64,000 nt of DNA from Lucinisca nassula (GCA_963580285.1 OY757014.1:103108072-103172071); one strand, 5' to 3'. Counted from the stretch's first letter, positions 11,032 to 21,460 are shown. The notes: generated from the letters alone by a model not told the origin. Made by a program: numbers and translations.

Positions 11032-11255
11032 GTTTTGGGTTTACGGCCCTTTCAAGATTATTTCACTCATATCGAGCCGATCGTTAACAGAGGTGGGCGA
11101 AATTCGGAGTACCCGAAGAAAAAAACCACCTGACCTTTCGTTGCAGAACTTGGCGTCTCACATGTGACCCGAGCAAGGCTCGAACCACAGCGGTGAGTGA
11201 CCTAATGATCAAGAGTCAGCGCTCTTAACCACTAGGCCACGGAGGCCCGTTTCGA
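10990..11255 (-). mobile_element. tRNA-headed SINE, minus strand
   Basis: On the minus strand the head reads gcctccgtggcctagtgg, then a 'ttaagagcgctgactc' arm and a B box ggttcgagcc. The T tract at about 10998-11030 is the 3' A tail of the element. The head resembles SINE-gamma (gcctccgtggtgcagtgg), but the body differs. Confidence 0.75.
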
Positions 11256-11274
11256 GTTTTAATGGTCAATGAAC

Positions 11275-11552
11275 GATAACACACCCGTACGACACAGTGC
11301 ATTTTTCACTTCTACGAAATGGCTACTTTTCTGATGAAAAAAATATGTGATAGTTTTACTTATTAATGCTCAAAACATAGGTTGTGGGTGCTCGTTAGAA
11401 CCGCCTCATTGAGGCGGTTCTAACGAGTACCCACAACCTATGTCTTGGAGCAGAAATAAGAAAAATAATGTATACACTCGTAAACCTCAGTTTTCTCTTA
11501 TAAAGTGGGGTTTAGGGGGTGTTCATTTCACGGACTTGTTCATGTGATGATA
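11275..11552. mobile_element. FB-1 foldback, near-complete
   Basis: The central palindrome is intact: ggtgctcgttagaaccgcct / cattgaggcggttctaacg, extending to 'acccacaacctatg'. Left end 'cacacccgtacgacacagtg'; right end 'gtgttcatttcacggacttg'. This is the subfamily ending in 'cacggacttgttcatgtgatg' sequence. Confidence 0.85.
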
Positions 11553-11984
11553 TGGAAAATGCAAACTTTATGTTGCATTATTTTGTTCAGGAAGACGCTA
11601 ATGACAGACGTGCGTAAATAACCATTTCTCGTAAAATTTATTGCTGACAGATGTCTGTCAATTACCGATTCTCGTAAAATTTGCTGCTTATATGAGGCCA
11701 CAATTTTCTTTTTTTTATAACAGTTTTATTAATGATATCAACATTGGACATAGGGTTAAATGATGATTATTTGCTAAAATGATTCAGTTTGTTTGATAAA
11801 ATGAAAGTTTAAGTTGAAATTTATTTAGAATGCATTTTATATAGTCAACTTCAGAGGCTATTTTTTTAGTTTGATTATTTATTTTTGTTTGTAACCATAC
11901 TAATTTCACACTCGCCGGAAAAAAACTGTAAAACACTTTCGTTAAGCATTTTACATCACGAAATAACGACTGTATAATTTTAAC
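11553..11984. other. No gene recognised
   Basis: The stretch is AT-rich, with a duplicated short motif 'tctcgtaaaattt' (about 11628 and 11675). There is no convincing coding potential. Confidence 0.4.
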
Positions 11985-12115
11985 CCCTCCCCCATACCCC
12001 TGAACCTCAGTTTTACGAAGTAAAACAGGTGTGTACCTGATTAAATCTTATTTTTCTTATTTCTGCAAAAAAACTATAGACTGTGGGTACTCGTTAGAAC
12101 CGCCTATAAGCATTA
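11985..12115. mobile_element. FB-1 half-copy
   Basis: Only one arm is present, from 'cccctgaacctcagttttac' to 'tactcgttagaaccgccta', ending exactly at the palindrome centre. Confidence 0.65.
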
Positions 12116-12167
12116 GGAAACTCGCCAGATGTCGATATAAATTTCAGCCCCTTAAACCCAATAGTTT

Positions 12168-12462
12168 GCAGTCCCCGCTCATCGGGGCTTGAAGAAATAG
12201 ATGGGCTGCATGATGCTTCCACGCAGAGCTGATACCAACCCACACACGAGTACTGGTAAACCGCCTAGAAGATCTAAGCCTGCCCAGGCAAAGCGGTGTG
12301 TGCTTATAAACCCTATTGCTTTCATTGGGCGGCAGAGCTTGAGATGTCATTTCATCTCAATGTCTGGTAAAAAGTCCCACAAAATTGGAAGCAGCGTCTC
12401 CAAAATGACCTTTATAGTGTTGACGGGGACGTTAAACCTCAAATCAAACAAACAAAAACAAA
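12168..12462 (+). mobile_element. SINE-alpha copy
   Basis: Head (ctcatcggggcttgaag), body and tail (gacggggacgttaaacctc, caaacaaacaaaa) are all present. Confidence 0.85.
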
Positions 12463-12544
12463 AGAAAATTTTCGGGTAATTTTTCAGCTTAAGTTTTATG
12501 GCTTGAATTAGAACATTTTCGTGTAATTTATGAAACCAATGAAA

Positions 12545-12712
12545 CCAAAAGGGTTTATAAGCATGGACGGTCCGACTCGCACTGCTTTACCTGGGCAAGC
12601 TTAGAACCTCTCAGCGGTTTACCGGTACTCGTGTGCGGTCGGATTCAGCTCTGCGTGGAAGCATCATGCAGCCCATTTATTTCTTCAAGCCCAAATGGGC
12701 GGGGGGGGGGGG
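12545..12712 (-). mobile_element. SINE-alpha 5' half, minus strand
   Basis: It runs from 'gggtttataagcatggacgg' to 'cttcaagcccaaatgggcg' plus a G tract. The tail half is missing. Confidence 0.75.
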
Positions 12713-12749
12713 GCGAAACAAAAATTTACACGAAGGTTTGTTTATTCAA

Positions 12750-12955
12750 ACCATAACATTATAGCTGCAAAAGAGCACGAAAATGACATTTTTCAAGCCA
12801 TTAAGCTAGAAAAGCAGTTGTCAGTTCGGGCAAACAAATGCGCACTCTCCTGGTTAACTATTTGAGCATGTATAAGCCTTCACATGAAAAATGTGGTTCG
12901 GTGTACTGATTGGAGTGTTGATTGGGCCGCTAAAGTTTAAAACGTCATAAAACTG
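12750..12955 (+). mobile_element. SINE-beta 3' fragment, diverged
   Basis: It shares 'gttgtcagtt', 'gcgcactctcctggttaac', 'ataagcct' and 'gtgttgattgggccgctaaa' with 760-915. The tRNA head is gone. Confidence 0.55.
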
Positions 12956-12968
12956 AGGTTGTATTATA

Positions 12969-13159
12969 CAGTACAATTCCGTTATTAAGCCACCTAAAAT
13001 TAAGACTGAAACTGCTTTAAGAAGCTTATATTGGAGTTCTTTATCTTTTCTGGCCACAGTGTCCTCTGGTGAGGGACTACCTTTGGGACTGTTCAAAATT
13101 GGTCTTTAAGACCACTTTTGAACCGTCCCAAAGGTGGTCCTAACAGAGGAATTTTACTG
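12969..13159. mobile_element. pogo-type MITE
   Basis: Terminal inverted repeats are cagtacaattccgttatta and, on the other strand, cagtaaaattcctctgtta. The interior 'acctttgggactgttcaaa / ggtcttTAAGACC' block matches 18768-18972. The left flank is TA; the right flank aa has lost it. No transposase is encoded. Confidence 0.75.
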
Positions 13160-13289
13160 AATATCCTTTGTACATGTACATTCTGCTAATAGTTTAATAT
13201 TTTTCCACAGGAGATGGGGAGTTTCCACATCATTCTGATTGTTCTGTCCATTGGAGTACAGTAAGTATTTAACGCCATAGCTGCCGTTA

Positions 13290-13605
13290 ACAAGTCGGTC
13301 TACACCTAGATCCTTGAAGAAATAGATTGGGCTGCATGATGCACTCACACAGAACTGAAACCGACCGCACATGAGTACTGGTAAACCGCTCAGAGGGCCA
13401 AAACCTGCCCAGGCAAAGTGGTGCTAGTCGGACCGTCCGTGTATATAAACTCAATTGGTTCCATCAGGTGGCAGGGCTTGAGATGTCATTTCATCTCAAT
13501 GTCGGGTAAAAGTCCAACAAAGTTGGAAGCAACGGCTCCAAAATGACATATTTAGTGTTGACGGGGACGTTAATCCTCAAATCAAATAAATAAACAAACA
13601 AAACC
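13290..13605 (+). mobile_element. SINE-alpha copy, head decayed
   Basis: Body and tail (gacggggacgttaatcctc, caaataaataaacaaac) are clear; the 5' hairpin is diverged. Confidence 0.75.
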
Positions 13606-13715
13606 TTGATCCTCACCCCACCAGACTTTCGGATGAGTCTTTAAACCGAGGTCCCGTCTCCGTATGACCTTAGCTGTTGGTGAGTCGTTAAACACTCACT
13701 CACTCACTTCTCACC
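13606..13715 (+). mobile_element. SINE-gamma 3' fragment
   Basis: It carries 'agactttcggatgagtcttt', 'cccgtctccgtatgacctta' and an actc repeat tail, as in 18423-18585. The tRNA head is missing. Confidence 0.75.
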
Positions 13716-13789
13716 CCACACCTCCCTCCCTATAAGGAAAGAAACGACTCTGTCGAACTGTACTGCCATTGAAGATTTCACATGTTTAT

Positions 13790-14003
13790 GACATTACTAC
13801 AAAAGACTATTATGACACAAGATTATGATACTATCATTTAAGACAGTGCTATTTATGTCACATGTTTATAATCCCAGCAGGCACTCGACGTTGATTGAAC
13901 GTTACAGCAACTTCTTTATACTCTTATCAAAGACAGCACTAAGTGACATCATTATGATACGACCCTTAAAACAGCACTCTGTCACATGATTGTGATGTTT
14001 TGT
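13790..14003 (+). repeat. Outlier of the 38 bp minisatellite
   Basis: Diverged units such as 'cacatgattgtgatg', 'gacagcactaagtgac' and 'cattatgatacgac' match the main array at 27.7-31 kb. Confidence 0.65.
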
Positions 14004-14510
14004 TTTATTTGAGGTTTAACGTCCCCGTCAACACTGTAAAGGTCATTTTGGAGACGTTGCTTCCAATTTTTTGGGACTTTTACCCGACACTGAGATGAAA
14101 TGACATCCCAAGCCCTGCTGCCCATTGAAACCAATAGGGTTTATAAGCATGGACAGGCCGACTCGCACCGCTTTGCCTGGGCAGGCTTAGATCCTCTGAG
14201 TGGTTTACCAGTACTCGTGTGCGGGTCGGTTTCAGCTCTGCGTGGAAGCATCATGCAGCCCATTTATTTCTTCAAGCCCCGATGGGCGGGGACCGAACAC
14301 ATGATTGTTTTGTTTGTTTGATTTGATGTTTAACGTCCCCGTTAACACTGTAAAGGTCATTTTGGAGACGTTGCTTCCAATTTTGTGGGACTTTTACCCG
14401 ACACTGAGATGAAATGACATCTCAAGCCCTGTCGCCCAATGAAACCAATAGGGTTTATTAGCATGAACGGTCCGCCTCGCACCGCGGTTCCTGGACAGGC
14501 TTAGAACGCA
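14004..14510 (-). mobile_element. Two SINE-alpha copies in direct order, minus strand
   Basis: 14004-14297 is full length (aggtttaacgtccccgtcaa at its start to cgatgggcggggac). 14308-14510 is only the 3' half, ending at 'ggttcctggacaggctta'. The gap 'acatgattgttttg' is a scrap of the 38 bp minisatellite. Confidence 0.8.
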
Positions 14511-14829
14511 CCTGCGGGAATCCCATGATTGTGATACTCCTATAAACGACATCACTGCCACCCAGAAAGTATACGATAATTGTCATTGTACGAGACAACC
14601 CGGTAATCGACAGAGCGTTTGTTTCCGGTATTCTGTAACGTTTGTAGGCAGTAAATCGAAGTTTTGAACCGTTTGTTACAACAAGTTGGCTGCTTTTAAA
14701 AGGCATCCAATAGGTTTGGTCTCTTCGGTCTGAGTTATGTTGTCATCCATCATCTCAAACTTTATCCACTAAATGTTTTTTTTGTTGTTAATATCCTAAA
14801 ACATTATTAAAAGGACTTTAAAATAAAAC
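14511..14829. other. No gene recognised
   Basis: The first ~50 bases retain minisatellite-like sequence (catgattgtgatactcc). A minus-strand open frame of 82 codons (14458-14706) overlaps the SINE and has no recognisable family. Confidence 0.4.
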
Positions 14830-15140
14830 TTACGGCCCCGCCCATTGGGGCTTGAAGAAATAAATGGGCTGCATGATGCTTCCACGCAGAGCTGAAACCG
14901 ACAGCACACGAGTGCTGTTACTTCGCTTAGATGATCTAAGCCTTTCCAGGAAAAGCAGTGCGAGTCGGACCGTCCATCCTTATAAACCATATTGGTTTCA
15001 TTGGGCGGCAGGGCTTGAGATGTCATTTCATGTCAATGTCGGGTAAAAGTCCCACAAAAAATTGGAAGCGACGTCCCCAAAATGACATATTTAGTGTTGA
15101 CGGGGACGTTAAAAATCAATCAAACAAACAAACAAACAAA
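14830..15140 (+). mobile_element. SINE-alpha copy
   Basis: It runs from the head (ccgcccattggggcttgaag) to the tail gacggggacgttaaaaatc followed by five caaa units. Confidence 0.85.
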
Positions 15141-15462
15141 ATAAAACTTACGAAGCTGTGACCTTTGTATCACAATGAAGTACAAGAATGAAAAAAATGG
15201 AAAAGTTAATAAAATGATCATTTGCAAAGTCCCTATAAAGAAGCATTTGGGATAAGATGGAATTTTGAAAACTGCGCGCGATAGGGTAAATATATGTAAA
15301 AACAAAAAAAAGTTTTGGTCTAGCGTTTAAACGTGAAGCTGATTGTGAACTACCATCAAGAGGTAAAAACCCGTTTCTTTCTATGGGGAGCATTAAAGTT
15401 GATCCGGAGGGGGTCGTAAAACTGTTGGATAAGCTGAACATATATAATGTATCTGGGCCTAC
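15141..15462. other. No gene recognised
   Basis: Two overlapping minus-strand open frames of 61 and 97 codons lie here, but I recognise no domain. Confidence 0.35.
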
Positions 15463-15568
15463 CCAGTAAGCATTCTACATAAATCTACAGCGGGCCGTTA
15501 GCGGCCCGTCAGGGTAGCTGACGGGCCGCTAACGGCCCGCTGTAGATTTATGTAGAATGCTAGCAGGG
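15463..15568. repeat. Perfect 43 bp hairpin (small foldback element)
   Basis: The arms begin agcattctacataaatctac and end with their exact complement, meeting at a 7-base loop gggtagc. Each arm itself holds the near-palindrome gggccgttagcggcccg. An imperfect extension (accca/agggt) adds about 10 bp on each side. It sits just upstream of LINE-B. Confidence 0.9.
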
Positions 15569-15589
15569 TTAATGACCTGAATGTCAGGG

Positions 15590-16050
15590 TACGTAAGGCA
15601 TGTAGTGCTGAAATATCTCGTCTGCTGGCCTTTATCTTCAATGAAGCACTTGCTCAGGGCACTGTACCAGATGACTGGTGACTCCGGTATTTATGATGCA
15701 GCTAATTACTGACCGATGTCGATCATGTGCATCTGTTGCAAAATCCTAGAGCATATATTAGTTAGCAACACAAACAACCACTTAGCCACTGAAAGCATTC
15801 TTGCTGACTGTCAGCAGGGTTTCCGAAGTCGAAGGTCTTGCGAAGCCCAACTAGTCCTATTATACCATGGCATAGTGAGCAATCTGGATGAGGCCATTAA
15901 CCGTGGCCAAACACAGACTGATCTAATTATCATGGACTTCGTCAAGACCTTCGATAAGATACCTCACCGGAGGCTATTTTATAAATTGGATTATTATGGG
16001 ATAAGACGATCCAAACTCAGGTGGATTAGCTCATAGCTCTCTGAGCGCAT
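15590..16050 (+). pseudogene. LINE-B reverse transcriptase fragment (Jockey-like)
   Basis: A central fragment of a non-LTR retrotransposon reverse transcriptase, which would copy element RNA at a nicked target. After a decayed 'LAQGTVPDDW' stretch, the 15716-16036 frame shows the motif series of Jockey/CR1-type enzymes: MCICCKILEHI, then DCQQGFRSRRSCEAQL, then IIMDFVKTFDKIPH (motif A, catalytic Asp in 'MDFVKTFD'), then LDYYGIRRSKL. A tgg-to-tag type stop truncates it after 'RWISS'. Motifs from YxDD onward are missing. The 3' side joins a MITE fragment. No endonuclease or tail was found. Confidence 0.8.
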
Positions 16051-16067
16051 TTCCCACAATTTGCATG

Positions 16068-16216
16068 TGCCTCCAGCGAAGACTAAGATCATCTTGCGCA
16101 TCCACGCAGTCTGATCAGAATCTTCGTATAGCTGAGGGCTCAATGCTCCTTCATGCAGCAAGAGAAGTCTCAGGTCAGACTGTAGGGATGCGCAAGCTGA
16201 TCTGGTTGTAGGAAAT
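16068..16216. mobile_element. Fragment of the gagccagcgc-TIR MITE
   Basis: Internal matches to 60772-61004 include 'gcgcatcc.cgcagtctgatcag', 'cttcatgcagcaagag' and the right terminus region ending in ggctcaaat. The left end is partial (ccagcg). Confidence 0.65.
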
Positions 16217-16639
16217 GCTGGGTCCCGGCTCAAATATCATCGGAAAGCGCGAAGGAAAATATTCCCTGGGTATTGTTTTCTTTCCAGAACTCGTCTTTCT
16301 GTTCTAATTTATTTGTAAAAGATAATTAGCATGTTAAGTTTTTAGAACTTTTCTGAAGTTCCATCCTCATCCTAATACTGTCATGTTTGGGTCTTAAGGA
16401 CTATTTTTAATAAGTGTATGTTGGAAGAAGCGGAAGCGCTGTAGTTGGGTCCAGTACCGGAAGTAGAATTGCGTTGACATATAAACTTGATAAAAGTATC
16501 AACTTTCAACTTTCAAAAATATAACAAATTTTCGTAAGAAAAGTAACCATTTTGGATACATGAAAGAATGCGCTGTGTCGCACGGATATGTTTTCCTAAT
16601 CTGACTATTGGAGCCAAGCAACGCAAACGCTGTTCAACA
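16217..16639. other. No gene recognised; short FB-1-like end
   Basis: Near 16530-16600, 'agaaaagtaaccattttgga' and 'gcgctgtgtcgcacggatatg' resemble one outer end of FB-1. The rest is unassigned. Confidence 0.4.
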
Positions 16640-17380
16640 TGGTGTTTTCTGTCATGTTCACAGATGTTTTCAACGATGGTTACAATAGTTTACCTAAAAG
16701 GTACGCTTTGATAGGCAACTTTTCAACCTAAAAATCCAAGTTGCAGGCAAAGGTTTTAGACGAGTTCCCTTTTGCTGATGAAAGGCCAACTGAAAAGATG
16801 CAAAGAAATACCTAATTGATTGACAGCTATGATGATTTCACAATCAGTATAAAAAGCCAAAGGTAAAATATCAGCCAGCACCTTGAAAGCCTTACAAGGA
16901 GACTACCATCACAGTGAAAGGTCAACGACTGCAAGTTGTAGACAAGGTCGCGTACATTGGGAACACATAGTCAAAGAGTTGTGCACATGGATGATGAAGT
17001 CAATGCCATGACTGCTAAAGCTAGCGCAGCATGTGACCGACTAATCCTCTATGGAGAACTAGATGTGAAAAAACGCACCCTTGATAGTCAGAAGAAGCGA
17101 TAGAAGAACCACCTCAAAGACAACCTTCAAGGAATTCAGCATTTCCAACTTAGTCGAAGGAACAAACTGCACAGGACCGAACAAAATGGCAAGGCCTATT
17201 ATAAGAAAGGGTTTTGGTGAGCAAAAGCAAAACAAATCAGTGAAGCCGAACCGAAATGTGCTCAGTGGAAACCTAAGGCATCAGCAACCATGTTCTTTCA
17301 GCACTGCGACATTCAGATCGCTCTTATCAGCCATCACAGAACACATCAACAGTAGAACATTACGAAATCATGCCTAAACA
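16640..17380 (+). pseudogene. LINE-A 3' half: reverse transcriptase end and zinc knuckle
   Basis: A degenerate non-LTR reverse transcriptase of the same family as the minus-strand copy at 31-34.8 kb. The catalytic region reads LDEFPFADE (about 16760), where LINE enzymes have YADD or FADD, so the second catalytic Asp is Glu. Next come 'ITVKGQRLQVVDKVAYIGNT' (about 16910-16970), several stops, then 'YGELDVKKRTLDSQKKR' and a C-terminal 'IALISHHRTHQQ' (about 17317-17352) matching the end of the post-RT zinc finger. The thumb region is partly deleted between 'SAACDR' and 'LYGEL'. Non-functional. Confidence 0.8.
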
Positions 17381-17389
17381 TATGCATTG

Positions 17390-17632
17390 TAAACTTTTCC
17401 GCCGGAAGAACGAACATTTTATGATAAATATTGTGATATGTTTCTTATTTCTGCTCAAAATATAGATTGTGGGTTCTCATTAGAAACGCATCATCGAGGC
17501 GGTTCTAACGAGTACCCACAACCTATGTATTGGAGCAGAAATAAGAAAAAGTAATGTATACCCCTGTAAACCCCAGCTTTACTGCATAAAAGTTGGTTCA
17601 AGCCACGGTGGTCAAAACTATATAGGCGTGTT
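17390..17632. mobile_element. FB-1 foldback
   Basis: The arms surround a centre reading gcatcatcgaggcggttcta (near 17488-17507). Flanks are of the 'attgtaaacttttccgcc...tatataggcgtgtt' subfamily. Confidence 0.8.
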
Positions 17633-17784
17633 AATCTTTCTTTTCTTTTGGTCTAGTTGTTGTGTACATGTTTTGTTTTGTTTTTGTTTTGTTTTTTCGG
17701 TTTGTGTGTTTATATTGATGTCACTATGTCTTTCGCGACGGTTTGTTTCCATGGCTAAGGATAGCCGGTTATTCACACAAACAG

Positions 17785-17960
17785 CATGTGTTTAAAAGCC
17801 CCCCTGTTGTGGTGGTTATAATACTAGCCATGTTAACCAGGGGTCGAAGGGTCGATTCCAGGCTTCTCCAGACTTTCGGACGAGTCTTTACAACGAGGCA
17901 TCCGTACGATCTTAGCTGTTGTTGAGACGTAAAACTCAAACATTCACTCACTCACAGACA
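17785..17960 (+). mobile_element. SINE-gamma copy, diverged
   Basis: The head 'tgttgtggtggttataatac' and B box gggtcgattccagg are followed by agactttcggacgagtcttt and an actc tail. Confidence 0.75.
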
Positions 17961-18293
17961 GCACCTGACAACTATGAAAACAGATTGTTCATTTCTTCAT
18001 GCTGTCATGCATAATTGTACCTTTAATAATTGGCCTACCGTCAGGCGCAGATCAAGTTCGTGTCGATTTTAAGTAATAATCCCTTATACAGCCGAAAGTG
18101 GTAATTTTTGTTTCCAGCTGATAAGTTTTTATGATCAGGTTTCTTTATAATTATATGGCTCTTCAAATACAGGTTGACCAACAAAAACATGCTGAAATCG
18201 AAAAGTAATATGAGAACTTTACCGCAGTTTTTACAAGCGTCGTAGCTTCTGGTAGACACGCAAATCAGACCAACTTGGGTTTCAATGTATAAA

Positions 18294-18682
18294 TTAAGGG
18301 TAATGGTAACACCTGGCAGATTTTTCCGCCATTTTACGAAGGGAGATAACTTTCGGGACTTCCTAAAAGTTCGCTTTTCTATAAGCCTCGTCCCACCGAA
18401 AAAGGGGTCTACTCTTAAAGAAAGAAGCCTCCGTGGTGCAGTGGTTACGCTACTCGCCTTGTAAACCAGGGATCGCAGGATCGATCCCGGGCTTCTCCAG
18501 ACTTTCGGATGAGTCTTTAAACCGAGGTCCCGTCTCCATATGACCCTAGCTGTTGGTGGGACGTAAAACTAAAACTCACTCACTCACTCTTAAAGAATTT
18601 AAGAATTGACCCCTATTGACGTGGGAGACAAAATACTTTAGCAGGAGTTGCCTCCCCTGAAGGTTTTTCCATTCCCCTTAAG
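18294..18682 (-). mobile_element. R4 MITE interrupted by SINE-gamma
   Basis: It is the inverse of 20011-20287, starting 'taagggtaatggtaacacc' and ending 'ttccattccccttaa'. SINE-gamma sits inside it at 18423-18585. Confidence 0.8.
18423..18585 (+). mobile_element. SINE-gamma copy with 12 bp target duplication
   Basis: The tRNA-like head gcctccgtggtgcagtgg and B box ggatcgatcccgg lead into agactttcggatgagtcttt and an actc tail. The sequence actcttaaagaa is at 18411-18422 and 18586-18597. The internal Pol III boxes suggest past transcription competence. It lies inside an R4 MITE, so R4 is older. Confidence 0.88.
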
Positions 18683-18699
18683 TTTGAGTAGAATCCCGC

Positions 18700-19045
18700 G
18701 GACAAGTACGTGAAATGAACACCACTTTATACGCAACTTTATAGACAGAAAGCGGGGTTTACAGCTACAGTAAAATTCCTATATTAAGACCACCTTTGGG
18801 ACTGTTCAAAGGTGGTCTTTAAGACCACTTTTGAACAGTCCAAAGGTGGTCTCTGACCAGAGGACACAGCATGCAGAAAACACAAAGAAAGAATAACTAC
18901 AACCTACTAAAAAAGCTTTTAAAAACAGAATTAGTCTTTATTGTAGGTGGTCTAAATAGCGGAATTTCGCTGTATATACACAGTTTTCCTTAATTTTGCT
19001 CAGAAACAGAGACTGCGGGTTCGTATGATACAGAAATAAGGAAAA
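18700..19045. mobile_element. FB-1 copy split by a pogo-type MITE
   Basis: The left part (gtgaaatgaacaccacttta...agcggggtttacag) and right part (tatacacagttttccttaat...gactgcgggttcg) are one FB-1 arm once the MITE at 18768-18972 is removed. The second arm is almost gone. Confidence 0.7.
18768..18972. mobile_element. pogo-type MITE with TA duplication
   Basis: Termini cagtaaaattcctatatta and (other strand) cagcgaaattccgctattt are flanked by TA at 18766-18767 and 18973-18974. An internal hairpin is built on 'gggactgttcaaaggtgg / ccacttttgaacagtcc'. CAGT ends and a TA target are typical of Tc1/mariner-pogo elements. It encodes nothing. Confidence 0.85.
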
Positions 19046-19732
19046 ATATCAAAAAGTTGGTGAGAAATGTCAGACCTCGTCATTTATGTCTACTAGGAGG
19101 AGCTTGACCGTTTGAACTCGGCACTGAGGGTAACTGGTTCGAGCTGTTTGAAACCCCGGTTTCGCTTTGTAGGGGTGTTCCATGATGCGTTTTTGGGCCG
19201 ATTGTTTGTCAGTCGGTCCAAAGTTATAAAACGCAGTAGCTTTTCACTGCTGAAGTCCATTTGACTGTCACTGACTTGTAGGAAATCTAAACAACGGCAA
19301 AGACCTTTAAAATGTAACTAAGCCCAAGTCTGGCAAAATCTCACACTTATTCTCCTGGTTTACGTAGCCTGTTTTTAGCCAGTAGAACTTTTAAATGGTA
19401 TGAGATATGGTGCTAGACAAATTTTATTTCAAAATATGATTTGTAGTGCTCTGTAGTCGATATTTTAAGATGATGTAAATGGAAAAAATTCTCAGTTTAC
19501 AACTTTATTTCACTGAGTACACATGCACAGTGATTCACGAGAGATTGCGAGATTTCAGCTAAGCTGCCTACCCTGGTATTTTATAAGTCCTTATAGAAAA
19601 TAGCTACGGTATTCTTATCGCGGTGAGTCTTATCGCTGTGAGGCCAGAGTGTTGCGTTATCTGTGATATACGGTTCGGTTCGGCAAAGGGTGTAGTTCCA
19701 GAACGGACGTCGCAGAACGCGAAGTCTGATCA
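19046..19732. other. No gene recognised
   Basis: I found neither a repeat shared with the rest of the window nor a convincing reading frame. Confidence 0.4.
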
Positions 19733-19978
19733 GGGGCCAGTTGTGCAAAGCATCGTTAGCTTAAAGAGCTCGTTATTGGTCATATTGTTGACTGTTCTAG
19801 CAAGTATAATATCAAAAAAAATGTTAATTTTACTGAAAAATGTTAGCAGCTTTTGCATCTGCAAAAATTGCTCACATTTTTTTTTCAGCAAAAATATTAG
19901 CGTATTGGCCATATTTAATGATCAAAGTTTAAACGATACGTTAAGTAACGACGTCGTTAGTTTTGAACAACCGGCCCC
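19733..19978. mobile_element. 246 bp TIR MITE (ggggccagttgt ends)
   Basis: It starts ggggccagttgtgcaaagc and ends with the complement of ggggccggttgttcaaaa. A second copy at 60712-61180 shares 'gttagcttaaagagc', 'actgttctag.aagta' and 'ccatatttaatgatca'. Open frames on both strands are incidental. Confidence 0.75.
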
Positions 19979-20010
19979 AAGTCTATACGGTTTGCTTTAA
20001 ATACTTGAAT

Positions 20011-20287
20011 TTAAGGGGAATGGGAACACCTTCAGGAGAGGCAACTCCTGCAAAAAATATTTTTGTCTCCCATGTCAATAGGGGTCAACTCTTACTGGAA
20101 AGAATTTGCTCCGGGGGGGGGGGGTGCACATTCTTTCCTTTAAGGGTTGACCCCTATTACAGTGGGACAGGGCTTATAGAAAAGCAAACAGAAAGTCCCG
20201 AAAATTGTCTCCGTTTGAAAAATGACGGAAAAATCTGCCATGCAGGTGTTTCCCTTTGAAAAATGGTGGTTTTCTCATACCCCTTAA
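20011..20287. mobile_element. R4 MITE, best copy
   Basis: It starts ttaaggggaatgggaacacc and ends with tctcatacccctta. It holds the internal blocks 'ggagaggcaactcctgc', 'aggggtcaactctt' with its inverse 'agggttgacccct', and a G tract at about 20112-20123. Confidence 0.75.
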
Positions 20288-20399
20288 GTGTTAAATAAAA
20301 CAGTCTAAATCTCAGTTCAAGACTATTTTTCACAGACTACCCACGGAGACAATCGACCCACAAGAGCTGTCAGTGCTTTGATTTCTACATTACGAAGAC

Positions 20400-20895
20400 A
20401 CCCCTATACAAATACATTGTAAACTTTACCTCCGAAAAATCGAAATTTTTAGATAGAGGATTGTTATATATTTCTTATTTCTGCTCAAAATATAGATTGT
20501 GGGTACTCGTTGAAACCGCCTCATCGGGCCTGTTCTAACGAATACCAACAATCTATATTGTAGAGCAGAAATAAGAAAAATATGGTTTATCCCTGTAAAC
20601 CAAAGTTTTACGATATAAAAGCTATTATTTGAGTGGGTGCATCGCTTATATTATTTTGCTTTGGATAGCCAATTGGCCATTTTGTGGGAAAGCAACCGTC
20701 CTTTTGGCTTTCCGCTAGTGATGTTTCCATTAGGGTCTAGTTGTTTCATGTTTGTGTTTCTTTTCCTTGGTGTCTCTGATCGGAGCCGTGGGTTAATTGT
20801 ATCGATTCCGGATTATTGCCTTCACTTCTATTTTTCAAAGGGGGGGGGGGGGGGGGGGGCGGGTCAAAATTATATAGGCGTGTTTTCGTGATGTA
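20400..20895. mobile_element. FB-1 copy split by a PLE 3' fragment
   Basis: Left end to centre: 'cttatttctgctcaaaatat', 'actcgttgaaaccgcctcat', 'cgggcctgttctaacg', 'aatctatattgtagagcag'. The outer right end (gggtcaaaattatataggcg, tgttttcgtgatg) is displaced to 20862-20893 by the PLE fragment and a G tract. Confidence 0.8.
20622..20838 (+). mobile_element. PLE, 5'-truncated 3' tail
   Basis: It matches the PLE 3' region from 'tgggtgcatcgcttatatta' through 'ggccattttgtgggaaag' to 'ttgccttcacttctatttt'. It lies inside FB-1, so FB-1 was already in place. Confidence 0.8.
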
Positions 20896-21261
20896 TAGGG
20901 AAACCTTTTAACGTTAAGTTGGAGTGAAGAACAAAGAAAAGAAAATTAAAGTATCTTTTGATATACTTGTGTGATCTGGGATTTCTTGAGAGGTGACATG
21001 GTGCGATTTGACTGCTCGATGATGCTCTGAAAGCGTAATAACTATATTTCACGGAATTGCTCGGAAAGTAACAGCATGGCTAATAAATACATGTATTATT
21101 TCACAGGAACCAATATAGATCATTATTAGAAATCGCTTAATGTGTTCCATTGTTTATGTTGTAAAACTTGCGGAAATGACTTTTAGGTCTAGAAGTTTAC
21201 AATATGATATTTTTCACAAACTGATTTTTTCACCATATAGAAACCCTTTTTATTTCGGTAA

Positions 21262-21460
21262 TTGTTTGTTTGAATTGAGGTTTAACGTCCCCGTCAAAAC
21301 TATTTAGATCATTTTGGAGACGTCGCTTCCAATTTTGTAGGACTTTTACCCGACATTGAGATGAAATGACTTCTCAAGCCCTGTCGCCCAATGAAACCAA
21401 AATGCTTGTATGCAATGGATGGTCTGACTCACTCCTCTTTGCCTGGGCAGGCTAAGTATT
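21262..21460 (-). mobile_element. SINE-alpha 3' half, minus strand
   Basis: It starts 'aggtttaacgtccccgtcaa' and fades out after 'tttgcctgggcaggcta'. Confidence 0.75.

Noticed and set aside
14100..14321. Recurrent antisense frame of SINE-alpha beginning TSQALLPIETNRVYKHG, also at 1.7, 10.3, 12.2, 38.6 and 55.5 kb
   Set aside because: The similarity between copies follows from the repeat DNA. Frames are broken differently in each copy and there is no sign of selection on the protein.
19623..20000. 125-codon plus-strand frame
   Set aside because: It spans the end of unassigned DNA and a TIR MITE; the protein has no domain and the opposite strand is equally open.
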